Assembly: GCA_002839445.1 (NCBI GenBank)
Contig: PGYB01000010.1
Location: 186,001-250,000 of the forward strand
DNA from: Candidatus Riflebacteria bacterium HGW-Riflebacteria-1
GTDB taxonomy: Bacteria > Muiribacteriota > Ozemobacteria > Ozemobacterales > Ozemobacteraceae
DNA length: 64,000 nt
Direction of reading: 5' to 3'
Shown: one piece after another, positions 42,986-51,664 of the stretch
How positions within the stretch are numbered: the stretch's first letter is position 1
Layout of the letters: each line of letters opens with the position of its first letter
The notes under the pieces: model-generated
Database searches by the model: none
Seen by the model: the letters and a program-made list of their open reading frames with translations, nothing else
Told to the model about the DNA's origin: nothing
Made by a program: the position numbers and the translations under genes

Positions 42986-45837
42986 TGGCCAAAGCAATTA
43001 ATAAAGAGAACGCAAAACCAGCTGCCAAGGCTGCTGCCGAATATTCTCCAATTCCAGAATCACCGCTGTTTTTTGAAAAGCCCGATAAATTCAATCAGGT
43101 CAATCACAGCCTGACTAAAATCGACGCGATGGGCCTGGTCTGCGGCCAGCAGAAATATGTAGCTGACATCGACCTGCCCGACATGCTGCACGTAAAAGTT
43201 CTCGGCAGCATCTACGCGCACGCCGAAATCAAGAGCATCGACACCAGCGCCGCCTTGAAAGTGCCTGGCGTCGTCGCCATCTACACCTGGAAAGACGTGC
43301 CGAGAGTACCAAGAACCACTGCCGGCCAGGGCTTTCCTGAGCCGTCACCATATGACACCTACCTGCTCGACAGCAAGGTGCGCTTTGTTGGCGACCGCGT
43401 CGCTATCGTAGCCGCCGAATCAGCAGAAGCGGCCGACGAAGCCTGCCACAAGATCAAGGTTGACTACAAGGTGCTCAAGCCGGTTCTTGACTGCGAAAAA
43501 GCCATGGACAAAGACGCACCGGTCATTCACGACGAAAAAGACTGCCGCGTGCCGATTCCCATATTCTTCGATCCGAAACACAATCATTGTTCACACGTGC
43601 AGACCGCGGTCGGCGATGTTGAAAAGGGCTACGAAACCGCTGATTACGTGCTTGAACGCAAGTATTACCCCCACTACGCCCAGCACTGCCCGATCGAACC
43701 ACATATCTGCATCGCCTATCTCGACGAGTATGACCGCCTCGTGCTGCGCACTTCAACACAGGTGCCGTTCCACTCTCGCCGCATCACCGCCCAGACCCTT
43801 GGCATTCCGGTCAAAAAGATCAGAGTTATCAAACCCAGAATTGGCGGCGGTTTCGGCACTAAGCAGGAAGTTCTGCTCGAAGACGTCTGCGGCCTGGTAA
43901 CTCTGCGCACCCGCCGACCATGCGTCTGGGCACTGACCCGCGCCGAAGAATTCATGTCGGCCCGCACTCGCCACCCGATGGTGGTTACCATCAAAAGCGG
44001 CGTTAAAAAAGACGGCAGCATCACCGCCATTTCAATGCGCGTTCTCAGCAATACCGGCGCTTACGGTTCGCACGCACTGACCGTTCTCAGCAACTGCGGT
44101 TCAAAGGTTCTGCCGCTTTATCGCGCAGATAACATCGAATTCATCGGCGACACCGTTTACACCAACCTGCCGGTTGGCGGCGCCTATCGCGGCTACGGTG
44201 CTACCCAGGCGGCCTACGCCATGGAATGCCAGATGGACGAAATGGCCGAAGTAATCGGCATGGACCCGATCAAGTTCCGTCAGAAAAATCATATTAAAGA
44301 AGGCGAATCTTCGCCGATCTTTAAAGCTCTCGGCGAAGGCCGCGAAGGCGTTGACATGAGCATCGGCTCATGTGGCCTCGAAAAGTGCATAACCGAAGGC
44401 ATGAAACGCATCGACTGGGCTAAGAAGTATGGTAAACCCGGCACCGGCATCAAGCGACGCGGCGTCGGCATGTGCTGTCTGATGCAGGGCAGTTCGATTC
44501 CCGAAATCGACATGGGCGCGGTCTTCATCAAAATGAACGATGACGGCTCATTCAACATGCTGCTCGGCGCCACCGATCTCGGCACCGGCTCAGACACTGT
44601 TCTCGCACAGATTGCTGCTGAAACCATGGGTTGTCAGCTCACCGACATGATGGTCTACAGTTCAGACACCGACATGACTCCTTTCGATGTAGGCGCCTAC
44701 GCAAGCTCGACCACCTACCTGACCGGCGGCGCGGTTATCAACTGCGCCAAAAAAGTACGCGAACAGATCGAAGCGGTTGCTGCCAGCATGATGGGCGAGA
44801 ATGTTTCTGACATCACTATCGAAAACGGCGTCTGCTATGGCAAAGGCCGCAAAAACAAAGTTACTTTCGGGCAGGTCTGCAAATACGCGATGTATGAGCA
44901 CAAGCAGTTCCAGATCGGCGCGATCGGCAGCCATATCAGTCACGCTTCACCGCCGCCGTTCTCAGCTCACTTCGCTGAAGTCGAAGTTGACACGGAAACT
45001 GGCGAAGTTAAGCTGCTCAAATACGTCGCCGGCGTTGACTGCGGCACCGCCATTAACCCGACATTAGCCGATGGCCAGACCCAGGGCGCGGTAATGAACG
45101 CTATCTGCTTCGCATTAACCGAAGAGTATATCTTCGACGAAAACGGCCGCATGCTCAACCCGAACTTCGGCAACTACAAGATCTGGGGCACTCGCGACCT
45201 GCCCGAAATCGAAACCTTCCTGGTACCGACCTATGAAAAAACCGGCCCCTACGGCGCCAAGAGCGTCAGCGAAATCAGCATCAACGGAGCGCTCCCGGCC
45301 ATCGGCAATGCCATCAAAAACGCTGTTGGCGTCAGACTGACCCACCCGCCTTACAATGCTGAAAAGGTTCTCAAGGCCATCAAAGAACTCAAGGCCGGCA
45401 AAAAAGATACCACCATCAAAGCCGTGGTAAAGTCAGCCAAAACAGCAAAAGCAGAACCCGCCAAGACAGTCAAGGCAGCTAAACCGGCCGCCACTGCCGC
45501 CAAACCCGCAGCAAAGGCTGCGCCGGCCAGGCAGGCAAAAGCCGCCAAGGCTCCCGAAAAAGTAGTGAAAAGCACTAAACCAGCCGCGAAGCCGGTAGCA
45601 GCGCCCAAAAAAGCAGCCGCTCCAGCTAAGCAGACGAAAACGGCCAAAGCCGCCAAACCGGTGTCAAAGCCAGCCGCAGCCCCTAAAAAGGCTGTTGCTA
45701 CCGCCAAACCTGTCGCCAAACCGACATCTGCTCCCAAAAAAGCAGCACAGCCAGTTAAAGCAGCTCCAGCAAAAACAGCCAAGCCGACTCCGGCAAAGAA
45801 ACCCGCAGCCGCCAAAAAGACTGCCAGCAAAAAATAA
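42985..45837 (+). CDS. Molybdopterin-binding large subunit of a xanthine dehydrogenase-family hydroxylase with an H1-like tail
   Basis: A 950-residue protein. The catalytic region, about 1-805, contains the molybdopterin contacts GGGFGTK and GAYRGYGATQ and the catalytic glutamate in GPYGAKSVSE. It hydroxylates an aromatic heterocycle or aldehyde; the substrate is not predictable. From about 808 to 950 the chain becomes a lysine-, alanine- and proline-rich tail (repeats like KAAKPAAK, APKKAAAP) resembling bacterial histone H1-like or AlgP-type tails, very unlike other members. The N-terminus also has an AKAINKENAKPAAKAA extension. A basic tail would bind nucleic acid or polyanions. Confidence 0.93.
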   Translation: MAKAINKENAKPAAKAAAEYSPIPESPLFFEKPDKFNQVNHSLTKIDAMGLVCGQQKYVADIDLPDMLHVKVLGSIYAHAEIKSIDTSAALKVPGVVAIYTWKDVPRVPRTTAGQGFPEPSPYDTYLLDSKVRFVGDRVAIVAAESAEAADEACHKIKVDYKVLKPVLDCEKAMDKDAPVIHDEKDCRVPIPIFFDPKHNHCSHVQTAVGDVEKGYETADYVLERKYYPHYAQHCPIEPHICIAYLDEYDRLVLRTSTQVPFHSRRITAQTLGIPVKKIRVIKPRIGGGFGTKQEVLLEDVCGLVTLRTRRPCVWALTRAEEFMSARTRHPMVVTIKSGVKKDGSITAISMRVLSNTGAYGSHALTVLSNCGSKVLPLYRADNIEFIGDTVYTNLPVGGAYRGYGATQAAYAMECQMDEMAEVIGMDPIKFRQKNHIKEGESSPIFKALGEGREGVDMSIGSCGLEKCITEGMKRIDWAKKYGKPGTGIKRRGVGMCCLMQGSSIPEIDMGAVFIKMNDDGSFNMLLGATDLGTGSDTVLAQIAAETMGCQLTDMMVYSSDTDMTPFDVGAYASSTTYLTGGAVINCAKKVREQIEAVAASMMGENVSDITIENGVCYGKGRKNKVTFGQVCKYAMYEHKQFQIGAIGSHISHASPPPFSAHFAEVEVDTETGEVKLLKYVAGVDCGTAINPTLADGQTQGAVMNAICFALTEEYIFDENGRMLNPNFGNYKIWGTRDLPEIETFLVPTYEKTGPYGAKSVSEISINGALPAIGNAIKNAVGVRLTHPPYNAEKVLKAIKELKAGKKDTTIKAVVKSAKTAKAEPAKTVKAAKPAATAAKPAAKAAPARQAKAAKAPEKVVKSTKPAAKPVAAPKKAAAPAKQTKTAKAAKPVSKPAAAPKKAVATAKPVAKPTSAPKKAAQPVKAAPAKTAKPTPAKKPAAAKKTASKK

Positions 45838-45858
45838 CCTTCACAACTGAGTTCCTCG

Positions 45859-45892
45859 CCCCCGGCCCGGTTTCACCTGGCCGGGGGTTTTT
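45859..45892 (+). terminator. Intrinsic terminator of the molybdenum hydroxylase operon
   Basis: CCCCCGGCC and GGCCGGGGG pair around an 11-base loop, followed by TTTTT, 21 bases after the large-subunit stop. Confidence 0.93.
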
Positions 45893-45964
45893 GTCAGAGA
45901 GGCAGTGCCGAACTCAAATGCCGGTTCATGGGTAACCTGTTAATTGTGGCGACTGGCCAGCGGT

Positions 45965-47638
45965 TTATCCGGCAAGGCCGCTCTCTGTCTCCGGTACCTC
46001 TTCGTTGCTGATATCGCCGGTGAAGACGTTTTCGCGACGATTGCGATTCAGCCTGGAGAAGCCCTGGGTAAGCTGTTCTACTGCTCTTCTGGTTGAATGA
46101 AGAGCGACAAGCAGATTCTCGGTCGCGTCAATCGGCAGAGCGCCTTTTACCGTAGCATCGAGAACGCCCTTCTGGGCGTCCTTGTAAGCTCGCCAAAGGT
46201 TTATCAATACAGGATTTTTCTGAAATTCAGAGTATGAAACAGCCTCTGAAAAATTCTCGGGTTTAAAGCTTTCGTTAGCTGCATCAAGAACGGCCTGCAG
46301 AAGAGGCCCGGGATATTTATCAGCCAGGCGGCGAGAATGATGTGTCAGAACACGCATGGCCGGTGCCAGCCTGGCAACTTCCTGAAAGTGCCTGGAAATA
46401 TAGAGGGTTGCGGCAAGGTCGTTGGCCACGTCTTCGGGCATGAATTCAGTTCTGACTTCACCAACATAATCAGTAATTGCCGAGCCAAGATTGCGCACAG
46501 CAGAAGACTTCTTCTCAATTTCCTCATCAGGCTTACCTGGCAGAAGCGCAGACCTGGCGATTTCTCGTGAAATCTCAGACAGTCGCACAAGCTCTTCATT
46601 CAGGGCAAGAACTGCCATTGCAGGAGTTGACTTCAGAGTAGCATCAAGGTGTTTCGGACATCCGATATCCTCGTCTTCACTGCGGAAAAGGGTTTCGAGC
46701 CAGGTTGCCAGACGGCTTGCCAACGGCAGCATAATGCATACCCCCAGAATGTTAAACACTGAATGAAACATAGCAAGCGCTGTCGCCGGACTCTTCTGGG
46801 CATCGCCGTTTCCGCTCAGATAAGAAATAATAGTCATAAGGAAGGGCAATATCAACAAAGCGACAACACCGGTTATAACGTTAAAAAGAATGTGGCCCAG
46901 CGCAAGCCTCCTGGCTGACGGAGTCGCCTTGAATACAGCCACGGCTGCCGTCGAAGTTGTGCCAAGATTAGCGCCAACAACTGCTGCCGCTGCTTGTTCA
47001 AGACCAACAACGCCGCCGGCGGCGGCCGTGAGTATAATCGCTATGGCAGCGCTCGAAGACTGGGTAAGCACGGTGGCAACAAGACCGATGACAACGAAAG
47101 TCAGTATCCCGCCGGCTTCCTGACCGGAGGCAACGCTGGCGCTATAGGCGGTGGCGAGACCACCAAATGCGTCTTTTAAAATAGACAGGCCTAGAAAGAA
47201 AAGACCAAAGCCGGCGAGAGATTCGCCAAAACCCTTCCAGCGTCGCGATGGTATGACAAGCTTGGTAATCACGCCAATTGTCAGTATCGGCAGTGCAAAT
47301 GAGTCGATCTTGAAGCCGAAGCCGACAATGCTGACAAGCCAACCGGTCATGGTTGTACCCACGTTGGTTCCAAAAATAACTCCGAGAGCCTGGCGCATGG
47401 TAAGAACGCCGGCGTTAACAAAGCCTATGGTTGCAACAGTTACAGCGCTGGAGGACTGAACAAGCCCGGTAACCAGAACTCCGGCAAAAACACCGCGCAA
47501 TGGTGTCGAAGTCCAGCGGCCAAGCAACTTTTTCAACCCGGTTCCGGCAAACACTGTCAAACCTTCGGTCATCATCTGCATTGCAAGCAGGAAAAGCGCA
47601 AGTCCGCCAAGTGCATTCACAACAATTTCAAAAGTCAT
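45965..47638 (-). CDS. Na/Pi cotransporter (NptA family) with C-terminal PhoU-like domain
   Basis: A 557-residue membrane protein. Two inverted repeats carry the family motifs GLVQSSSAVTVATIGFVNAG (about 60-79) and VLTQSSSAAIAIILTAAA (about 190-207). The C-terminal 190 residues are PhoU-like helices. It imports phosphate with sodium, or exports it in some bacteria. It does not sit beside the alkaline phosphatase gene, but both hint at phosphate economy in this window. Initiates at ATG 47638. Confidence 0.95.
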   Translation of the reverse strand: MTFEIVVNALGGLALFLLAMQMMTEGLTVFAGTGLKKLLGRWTSTPLRGVFAGVLVTGLVQSSSAVTVATIGFVNAGVLTMRQALGVIFGTNVGTTMTGWLVSIVGFGFKIDSFALPILTIGVITKLVIPSRRWKGFGESLAGFGLFFLGLSILKDAFGGLATAYSASVASGQEAGGILTFVVIGLVATVLTQSSSAAIAIILTAAAGGVVGLEQAAAAVVGANLGTTSTAAVAVFKATPSARRLALGHILFNVITGVVALLILPFLMTIISYLSGNGDAQKSPATALAMFHSVFNILGVCIMLPLASRLATWLETLFRSEDEDIGCPKHLDATLKSTPAMAVLALNEELVRLSEISREIARSALLPGKPDEEIEKKSSAVRNLGSAITDYVGEVRTEFMPEDVANDLAATLYISRHFQEVARLAPAMRVLTHHSRRLADKYPGPLLQAVLDAANESFKPENFSEAVSYSEFQKNPVLINLWRAYKDAQKGVLDATVKGALPIDATENLLVALHSTRRAVEQLTQGFSRLNRNRRENVFTGDISNEEVPETESGLAG

Positions 47639-47814
47639 TATGCCTCACCCATAGAAAATTATTCAGCCTCTCATAAAGCCTGTCATAATAATTGAATCTA
47701 CAACCGCAAATCAAAAAAGCCTATTCCGGTAGCTTGAATCGATAATCTCATAACAGGTAAAAAAGGCCGGGCTAATACTAGCATAATCAGACCGGAATTG
47801 TTACCCGACAACAA

Positions 47815-47843
47815 TTGGCTTGATCAATTCTAGAGGGTAATTA
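47815..47843 (+). promoter_or_regulatory. Candidate promoter of the secreted protein gene at 47911
   Basis: TTGGCT at 47815 and TAATTA at 47838 with 17-base spacing, 68 bases upstream of the chosen start. Confidence 0.35.
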
Positions 47844-47910
47844 TATGATTGTTTTTCAAAGTGAAATTTTATAAGCTGGAGCTATGAAAAATTATTCTGG
47901 AGATGTACAG

Positions 47911-49206
47911 ATGAAAAAACACCTGGTGATGTTCTTGCTCATGGTTGCACTTTTTACGACAGGGGTGGCGCAAGCAGTTGATCTGCAAGCTGCGCAGAAG
48001 ATAGAGGATGTGGTAGCAAAATGCGTTGCCGAAGTCAGATCACTACTGCTTCCTTTTGGAGCAGAAGCCGGATTTCCTGCTGTCAGACCCGCAGGGTTGA
48101 CCGACGCCAGTTATCAGCAACTCTACCGTGCTGCAGCCAGCAGAGCGCAGAAGGGCAGCCAGATAATGGCCGACTTTATAAGCGCAAACAAGTTGCCTTA
48201 CCGTGTTGAATTCAGCGCACGCTACTTCATGAAGCGCCTTGAAATCGCCTCGCACGAATATGACGGCATGACCGGAAACGAGAAGGTTTTTGAACACCTT
48301 TGCCGTGAATTTGCAGCAGCATGCGATAGAGGCTTTCAGGAATTGCGCCTCTGGTCGGTTCCAGAAATGCTCGCCTTTGACAATATCTGGTTCAAAAACA
48401 TTCAGGCAAGCTTTATACCGGTAAAAGCAAAGATGCAGCTGGCAGTAGTTCCAGCTGGCATAGATCCTTCCCAGGCAAAAATAGTCTGGAAAGAAGCTGC
48501 CACTGCTCTTGTTGAAGCAGGTAATGAGGCCGGAATCGCTTCGACGAAAGTCGGTGCCGGTGGCCTGATTGGTATGCCAGCCTGGCGCCTGCGTCTCGCG
48601 ATCAAATACTTCAAAGCTGCTGCCAAAGCCGCGGTTATTGATATGTGGCATGTTAACGAAAACAACCCGAAGATATGGGTGACTGCCTGTAAAAAGCTGC
48701 GTCGCGAAATCGAAATAATCAATGGCGAGATCAGTAATTTTCTGGCACTGCATGGTGGTAATCCCGAAGAAGTAAAGCCTGTGCTGTACATGATGTCAGC
48801 CTCCACTGCCATAAATATGGCCGATGCAGGCGAAGAAATCGAGATCAAGGCCAGCGCCTCAGACAAAGGCATGACAGTCGAAACAGGCATTAACAGCCTT
48901 ACTATTTACGGAATCGCTGATGGCCCGGAACCCGCTTACGACATAATGGGCATGCCAGCAGGCGATTACGCACGCAGCGTTCGTTTCACCCTTGATATTG
49001 ACAAGGCACCTACCACCGATGCTTTCGGCAACACCAACTACACCAAGAAAAATCGACGTATTTTCACAGTCATGACATCTAAGGGAGCTACAGCCGAGCA
49101 GGTCGCCGTGGCTCTTGCCAGAAAGGTAAACGATGCCCGTGATTTCAGGGCAAAGGCCAGCGCAGAATCGCCCGAACAGGCACGCATCGACTTCAGTCAT
49201 CGCTAA
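47911..49206 (+). CDS. Secreted protein, unknown function
   Basis: A 431-residue protein with signal peptide (VMFLLMVALFTTGVAQAVD). The first 280 residues are mainly helical (EVRSLLLPFGAEAG, YFMKRLEIASHEYDG). The C-terminal 110 residues are beta-rich (TVETGINSLTIYGIADGPE, RRIFTVMTSKGATAEQVAV). ATG 47911 follows GGAGATGTACAG; the upstream ATG 47884 is possible. No motif for enzyme activity is visible. It stands alone, with its own terminator, so no operon gives a clue. Confidence 0.8.
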   Translation: MKKHLVMFLLMVALFTTGVAQAVDLQAAQKIEDVVAKCVAEVRSLLLPFGAEAGFPAVRPAGLTDASYQQLYRAAASRAQKGSQIMADFISANKLPYRVEFSARYFMKRLEIASHEYDGMTGNEKVFEHLCREFAAACDRGFQELRLWSVPEMLAFDNIWFKNIQASFIPVKAKMQLAVVPAGIDPSQAKIVWKEAATALVEAGNEAGIASTKVGAGGLIGMPAWRLRLAIKYFKAAAKAAVIDMWHVNENNPKIWVTACKKLRREIEIINGEISNFLALHGGNPEEVKPVLYMMSASTAINMADAGEEIEIKASASDKGMTVETGINSLTIYGIADGPEPAYDIMGMPAGDYARSVRFTLDIDKAPTTDAFGNTNYTKKNRRIFTVMTSKGATAEQVAVALARKVNDARDFRAKASAESPEQARIDFSHR

Positions 49207-49218
49207 GATCGCAATATC

Positions 49219-49260
49219 AGCCACCAGTCAGGAAACCCCGGCTGGTGGCTTTCTCATTTT
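49219..49260 (+). terminator. Intrinsic terminator
   Basis: AGCCACCAG and CTGGTGGCT form a nine-bp stem followed by TTCTCATTTT, 13 bases after the stop at 49206. The remainder of the gap to 49491 shows no gene or repeat that I can support. Confidence 0.8.
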
Positions 49261-49491
49261 ACGCAGCAGTAAAAACGGCAAAGATGCCACGATTCACCGG
49301 TTCAGACAGTTCCACAAAGTTAATACCCTGGCGATGATCTTCAGAGCTGGACAGTCAAACGAACTCTTCGATCCTCTGGCGCAATTACATCGACGGCAAA
49401 ACCTCATCATAAAAGATCTGGCGTTTACATACGAGATGCACCCTTAAATGACATACTTTTTCATGCCGCCTGAAAATGTTAAGCTTGAGCT

Positions 49492-51477
49492 ATGCAGGTT
49501 ATAACCACAAAACAGACTGCCAGTATGCTCGAAGTTTCTGAAGCCACAGTCAGAAACTGGATCAGGCATGGCCTCATTTCGCCTGTTGCCGGCAGCAGAA
49601 GCCGATTTTCGGCAATCGCCGTCGAAACGCTAAAACAGAGAATCGCTGATGGAGAGCTCGATCGTCTGCGGCGCCGCGCCAACAAAAAGAAGACCAGCGA
49701 CTCGTTCATACCTGATGAATATCTTGATAACCCGGCATTCAGTGGCGAGCTTGCGACAATCAGAGCAATTTTTCTCGAAAATACCATCGACATCGACAAT
49801 GCCTTATTTGCGCTGACGCTTAAACAGCTGGTTCTGCGCGGGGAAGCGGCAATCGCCAGCGATCAGTTATTCGCAGCCGCCAGCTGCCATGCCGTTTTGC
49901 GCAAGCCTCTGGCCAACGAACTCACTATCTGGTTCAAAGAACTCCCGCCGCGCACAGCTGCCGCTAAACAGGCTGGCACAAAGCTTTTCAATGCACTCAG
50001 TGACGCATCACACGACGACAGCATCGGCATAATCTATCAGTCACTCATGCAGGCCGGCAGCAAGGCAAACAAAGGTTCGTTTTACACGCCCGCCGCGATA
50101 ATCGACAACATTTTCAAAGATCACGCCGACCAGCAGGGTCTGTTTCTCGACCCCTGCTGTGGCACTGGCCAGTTCCTGCTGCGCGCCGCAAAGCATGGCT
50201 ATAACGACCCAAACCGCCTTTATGGTTTTGATTCTGACCGGCTCGCAGTCAGAATAGCGCGCATCAATCTGCTGCTGGCTTTTACCGAAACCACTTTTTC
50301 ACCGCAGGTTTATCACGCCGATACCTTGCTGCAAAAAGGCGCTGCAGAGCTTTTCGACATAAGCGACCCGAAGAGACGGTTTACCCTCATCGCCACCAAT
50401 CCACCATGGGGCGCCAACTTTGCCGCCACCGAACAGGCGAAGCTCGGCAAGCTCTACCCGGCGATAAAATCACGCGAATCTTTCTCGTATTTCCTGGCCA
50501 GAAGCCTCGAGCTGGCAGCCGCCGACGCAGTAGTATCGTTCATTTTGCCTGAATCATTTCTCAACATCAGAGTTCACGCAGACATTCGCCGCCACCTGCT
50601 GGCAAAAACCCGTATTCTAGCAATTCACTCGCTCGCCAGGCCTTTTAAAAACGTCTTTACCCCGGTAATACGGCTGGACCTGCTCAACGCAGAACCAGAG
50701 CCAAACTGGCAGATCCATCTGAAAAAGCCCGTCGCAACCTGCCCGGCCACAATGAAAAAGCGTGACTGCCCCGACGAAACGGTTGCGCAGGCAAAATTTG
50801 CCGCCAGCAGCGGCAGTATATTCGAAACCTCGATATCCGAAGATGAATACCGGATTATCGGCAAGCTTTACGCGCTGCCACACCTGACCCTGCGCGACAA
50901 CGCCGACTGGGCACTTGGCATTGTTACCGGTGACAACACCCGGCACGTCTCTGCAATTGCAGAGACTGGCATGGAACCGATTTATCGCGGCAGCGACATC
51001 ATGCCATACCGATTGCGGCCAGCAACATCCTTTGTTAACTTTAAACCGGCAATTTTCCAGCAGGTTGCGGCAACAACCAGATATAGAGCACCTGAAAAGC
51101 TGATATACAAATTCATCTCGAACAGACTCGTGTTTGCCTACGATGACAAACAGTCGCTGACCCTCAACAGCGCCAACATATTGATTCCCAGGCTCGCTGG
51201 CCATCCGATCAAAGCAGTAATGTGCCTTTTGAATTCAAAACTGCTGCAGTTTGTCTTTGCAAAAAAATACAATACCCGCAAGGTGTTACGCGGCGACCTC
51301 GAAAAGCTTCCACTACCGCTTTTTTCGGAAAAAGTTACGCGTGAGCTGGTTGCGCTTGTCGATCGCGCAATCAACGGAGAAGCGGTTTTCGACGCGATTG
51401 ACACGCTGATTTTTATCTCTCTCAGTTTTTCCCAGGCAGAGATAGATTTGATTTTGTCAGGAATTGCTTTAGAATAA
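49492..51477 (+). CDS. N-6 adenine DNA methyltransferase with MerR-like N-terminal domain
   Basis: A 661-residue protein. Residues 1-50 form a MerR-type winged helix (TTKQTASMLEVSEATVRNWI). After a helical region, the methyltransferase domain shows the SAM motif FLDPCCGTGQFLL (D220, G224, G226) and the catalytic NPPW at 303-306, the gamma-class order found in type IIG and type I M proteins. A C-terminal target-recognition-like region follows, with GSDIMPYRL near the SPLPK-like segment. No nuclease motif or adjacent restriction gene is found, so it is an orphan methylase, or part of a system encoded elsewhere. Confidence 0.9.
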   Translation: MQVITTKQTASMLEVSEATVRNWIRHGLISPVAGSRSRFSAIAVETLKQRIADGELDRLRRRANKKKTSDSFIPDEYLDNPAFSGELATIRAIFLENTIDIDNALFALTLKQLVLRGEAAIASDQLFAAASCHAVLRKPLANELTIWFKELPPRTAAAKQAGTKLFNALSDASHDDSIGIIYQSLMQAGSKANKGSFYTPAAIIDNIFKDHADQQGLFLDPCCGTGQFLLRAAKHGYNDPNRLYGFDSDRLAVRIARINLLLAFTETTFSPQVYHADTLLQKGAAELFDISDPKRRFTLIATNPPWGANFAATEQAKLGKLYPAIKSRESFSYFLARSLELAAADAVVSFILPESFLNIRVHADIRRHLLAKTRILAIHSLARPFKNVFTPVIRLDLLNAEPEPNWQIHLKKPVATCPATMKKRDCPDETVAQAKFAASSGSIFETSISEDEYRIIGKLYALPHLTLRDNADWALGIVTGDNTRHVSAIAETGMEPIYRGSDIMPYRLRPATSFVNFKPAIFQQVAATTRYRAPEKLIYKFISNRLVFAYDDKQSLTLNSANILIPRLAGHPIKAVMCLLNSKLLQFVFAKKYNTRKVLRGDLEKLPLPLFSEKVTRELVALVDRAINGEAVFDAIDTLIFISLSFSQAEIDLILSGIALE

Positions 51478-51518
51478 GGTTGGATACGCTTGCTTGTGGG
51501 TTTATTATTAATCCGCTG

Positions 51519-51617
51519 AGATTGCTTTGTCGTTCTGCTTCACATAAAGATTCGCAGAACTCCTCGCAATGACATATAAAATGGAACTTTGTCATTACAA
51601 GCGCAGCAAAGCAATCT
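51519..51617. repeat. Inverted-repeat hairpin element
   Basis: AGATTGCTTTG (51519-51529) pairs with CAAAGCAATCT (51607-51617) around a sequence that contains GTCGTTCTGC and CTCGCAATGACA segments of the type found in dispersed GCAATGAC palindromes. It lies between the methylase gene and the TPR/HEAT gene. Confidence 0.7.
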
Positions 51618-51664
51618 TACCGTATTACAAATGTCATCAGGTTTGCACAGCGAGGAGAAAGACA

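Noticed and set aside
45406..45837. Low-complexity DNA as assembly error
   Set aside because: The frame stays open through K/A/P codons with varied codon choice, which fits a genuine protein tail more than an artefact.
48043..48753. A 236-codon minus-strand frame
   Set aside because: It is antisense to a signal-peptide-bearing gene with a good ribosome site.
49133..49447. An open frame after the secreted protein gene
   Set aside because: It starts inside the upstream gene, crosses its terminator and lacks a ribosome site; the part after 49260 is unrecognisable.
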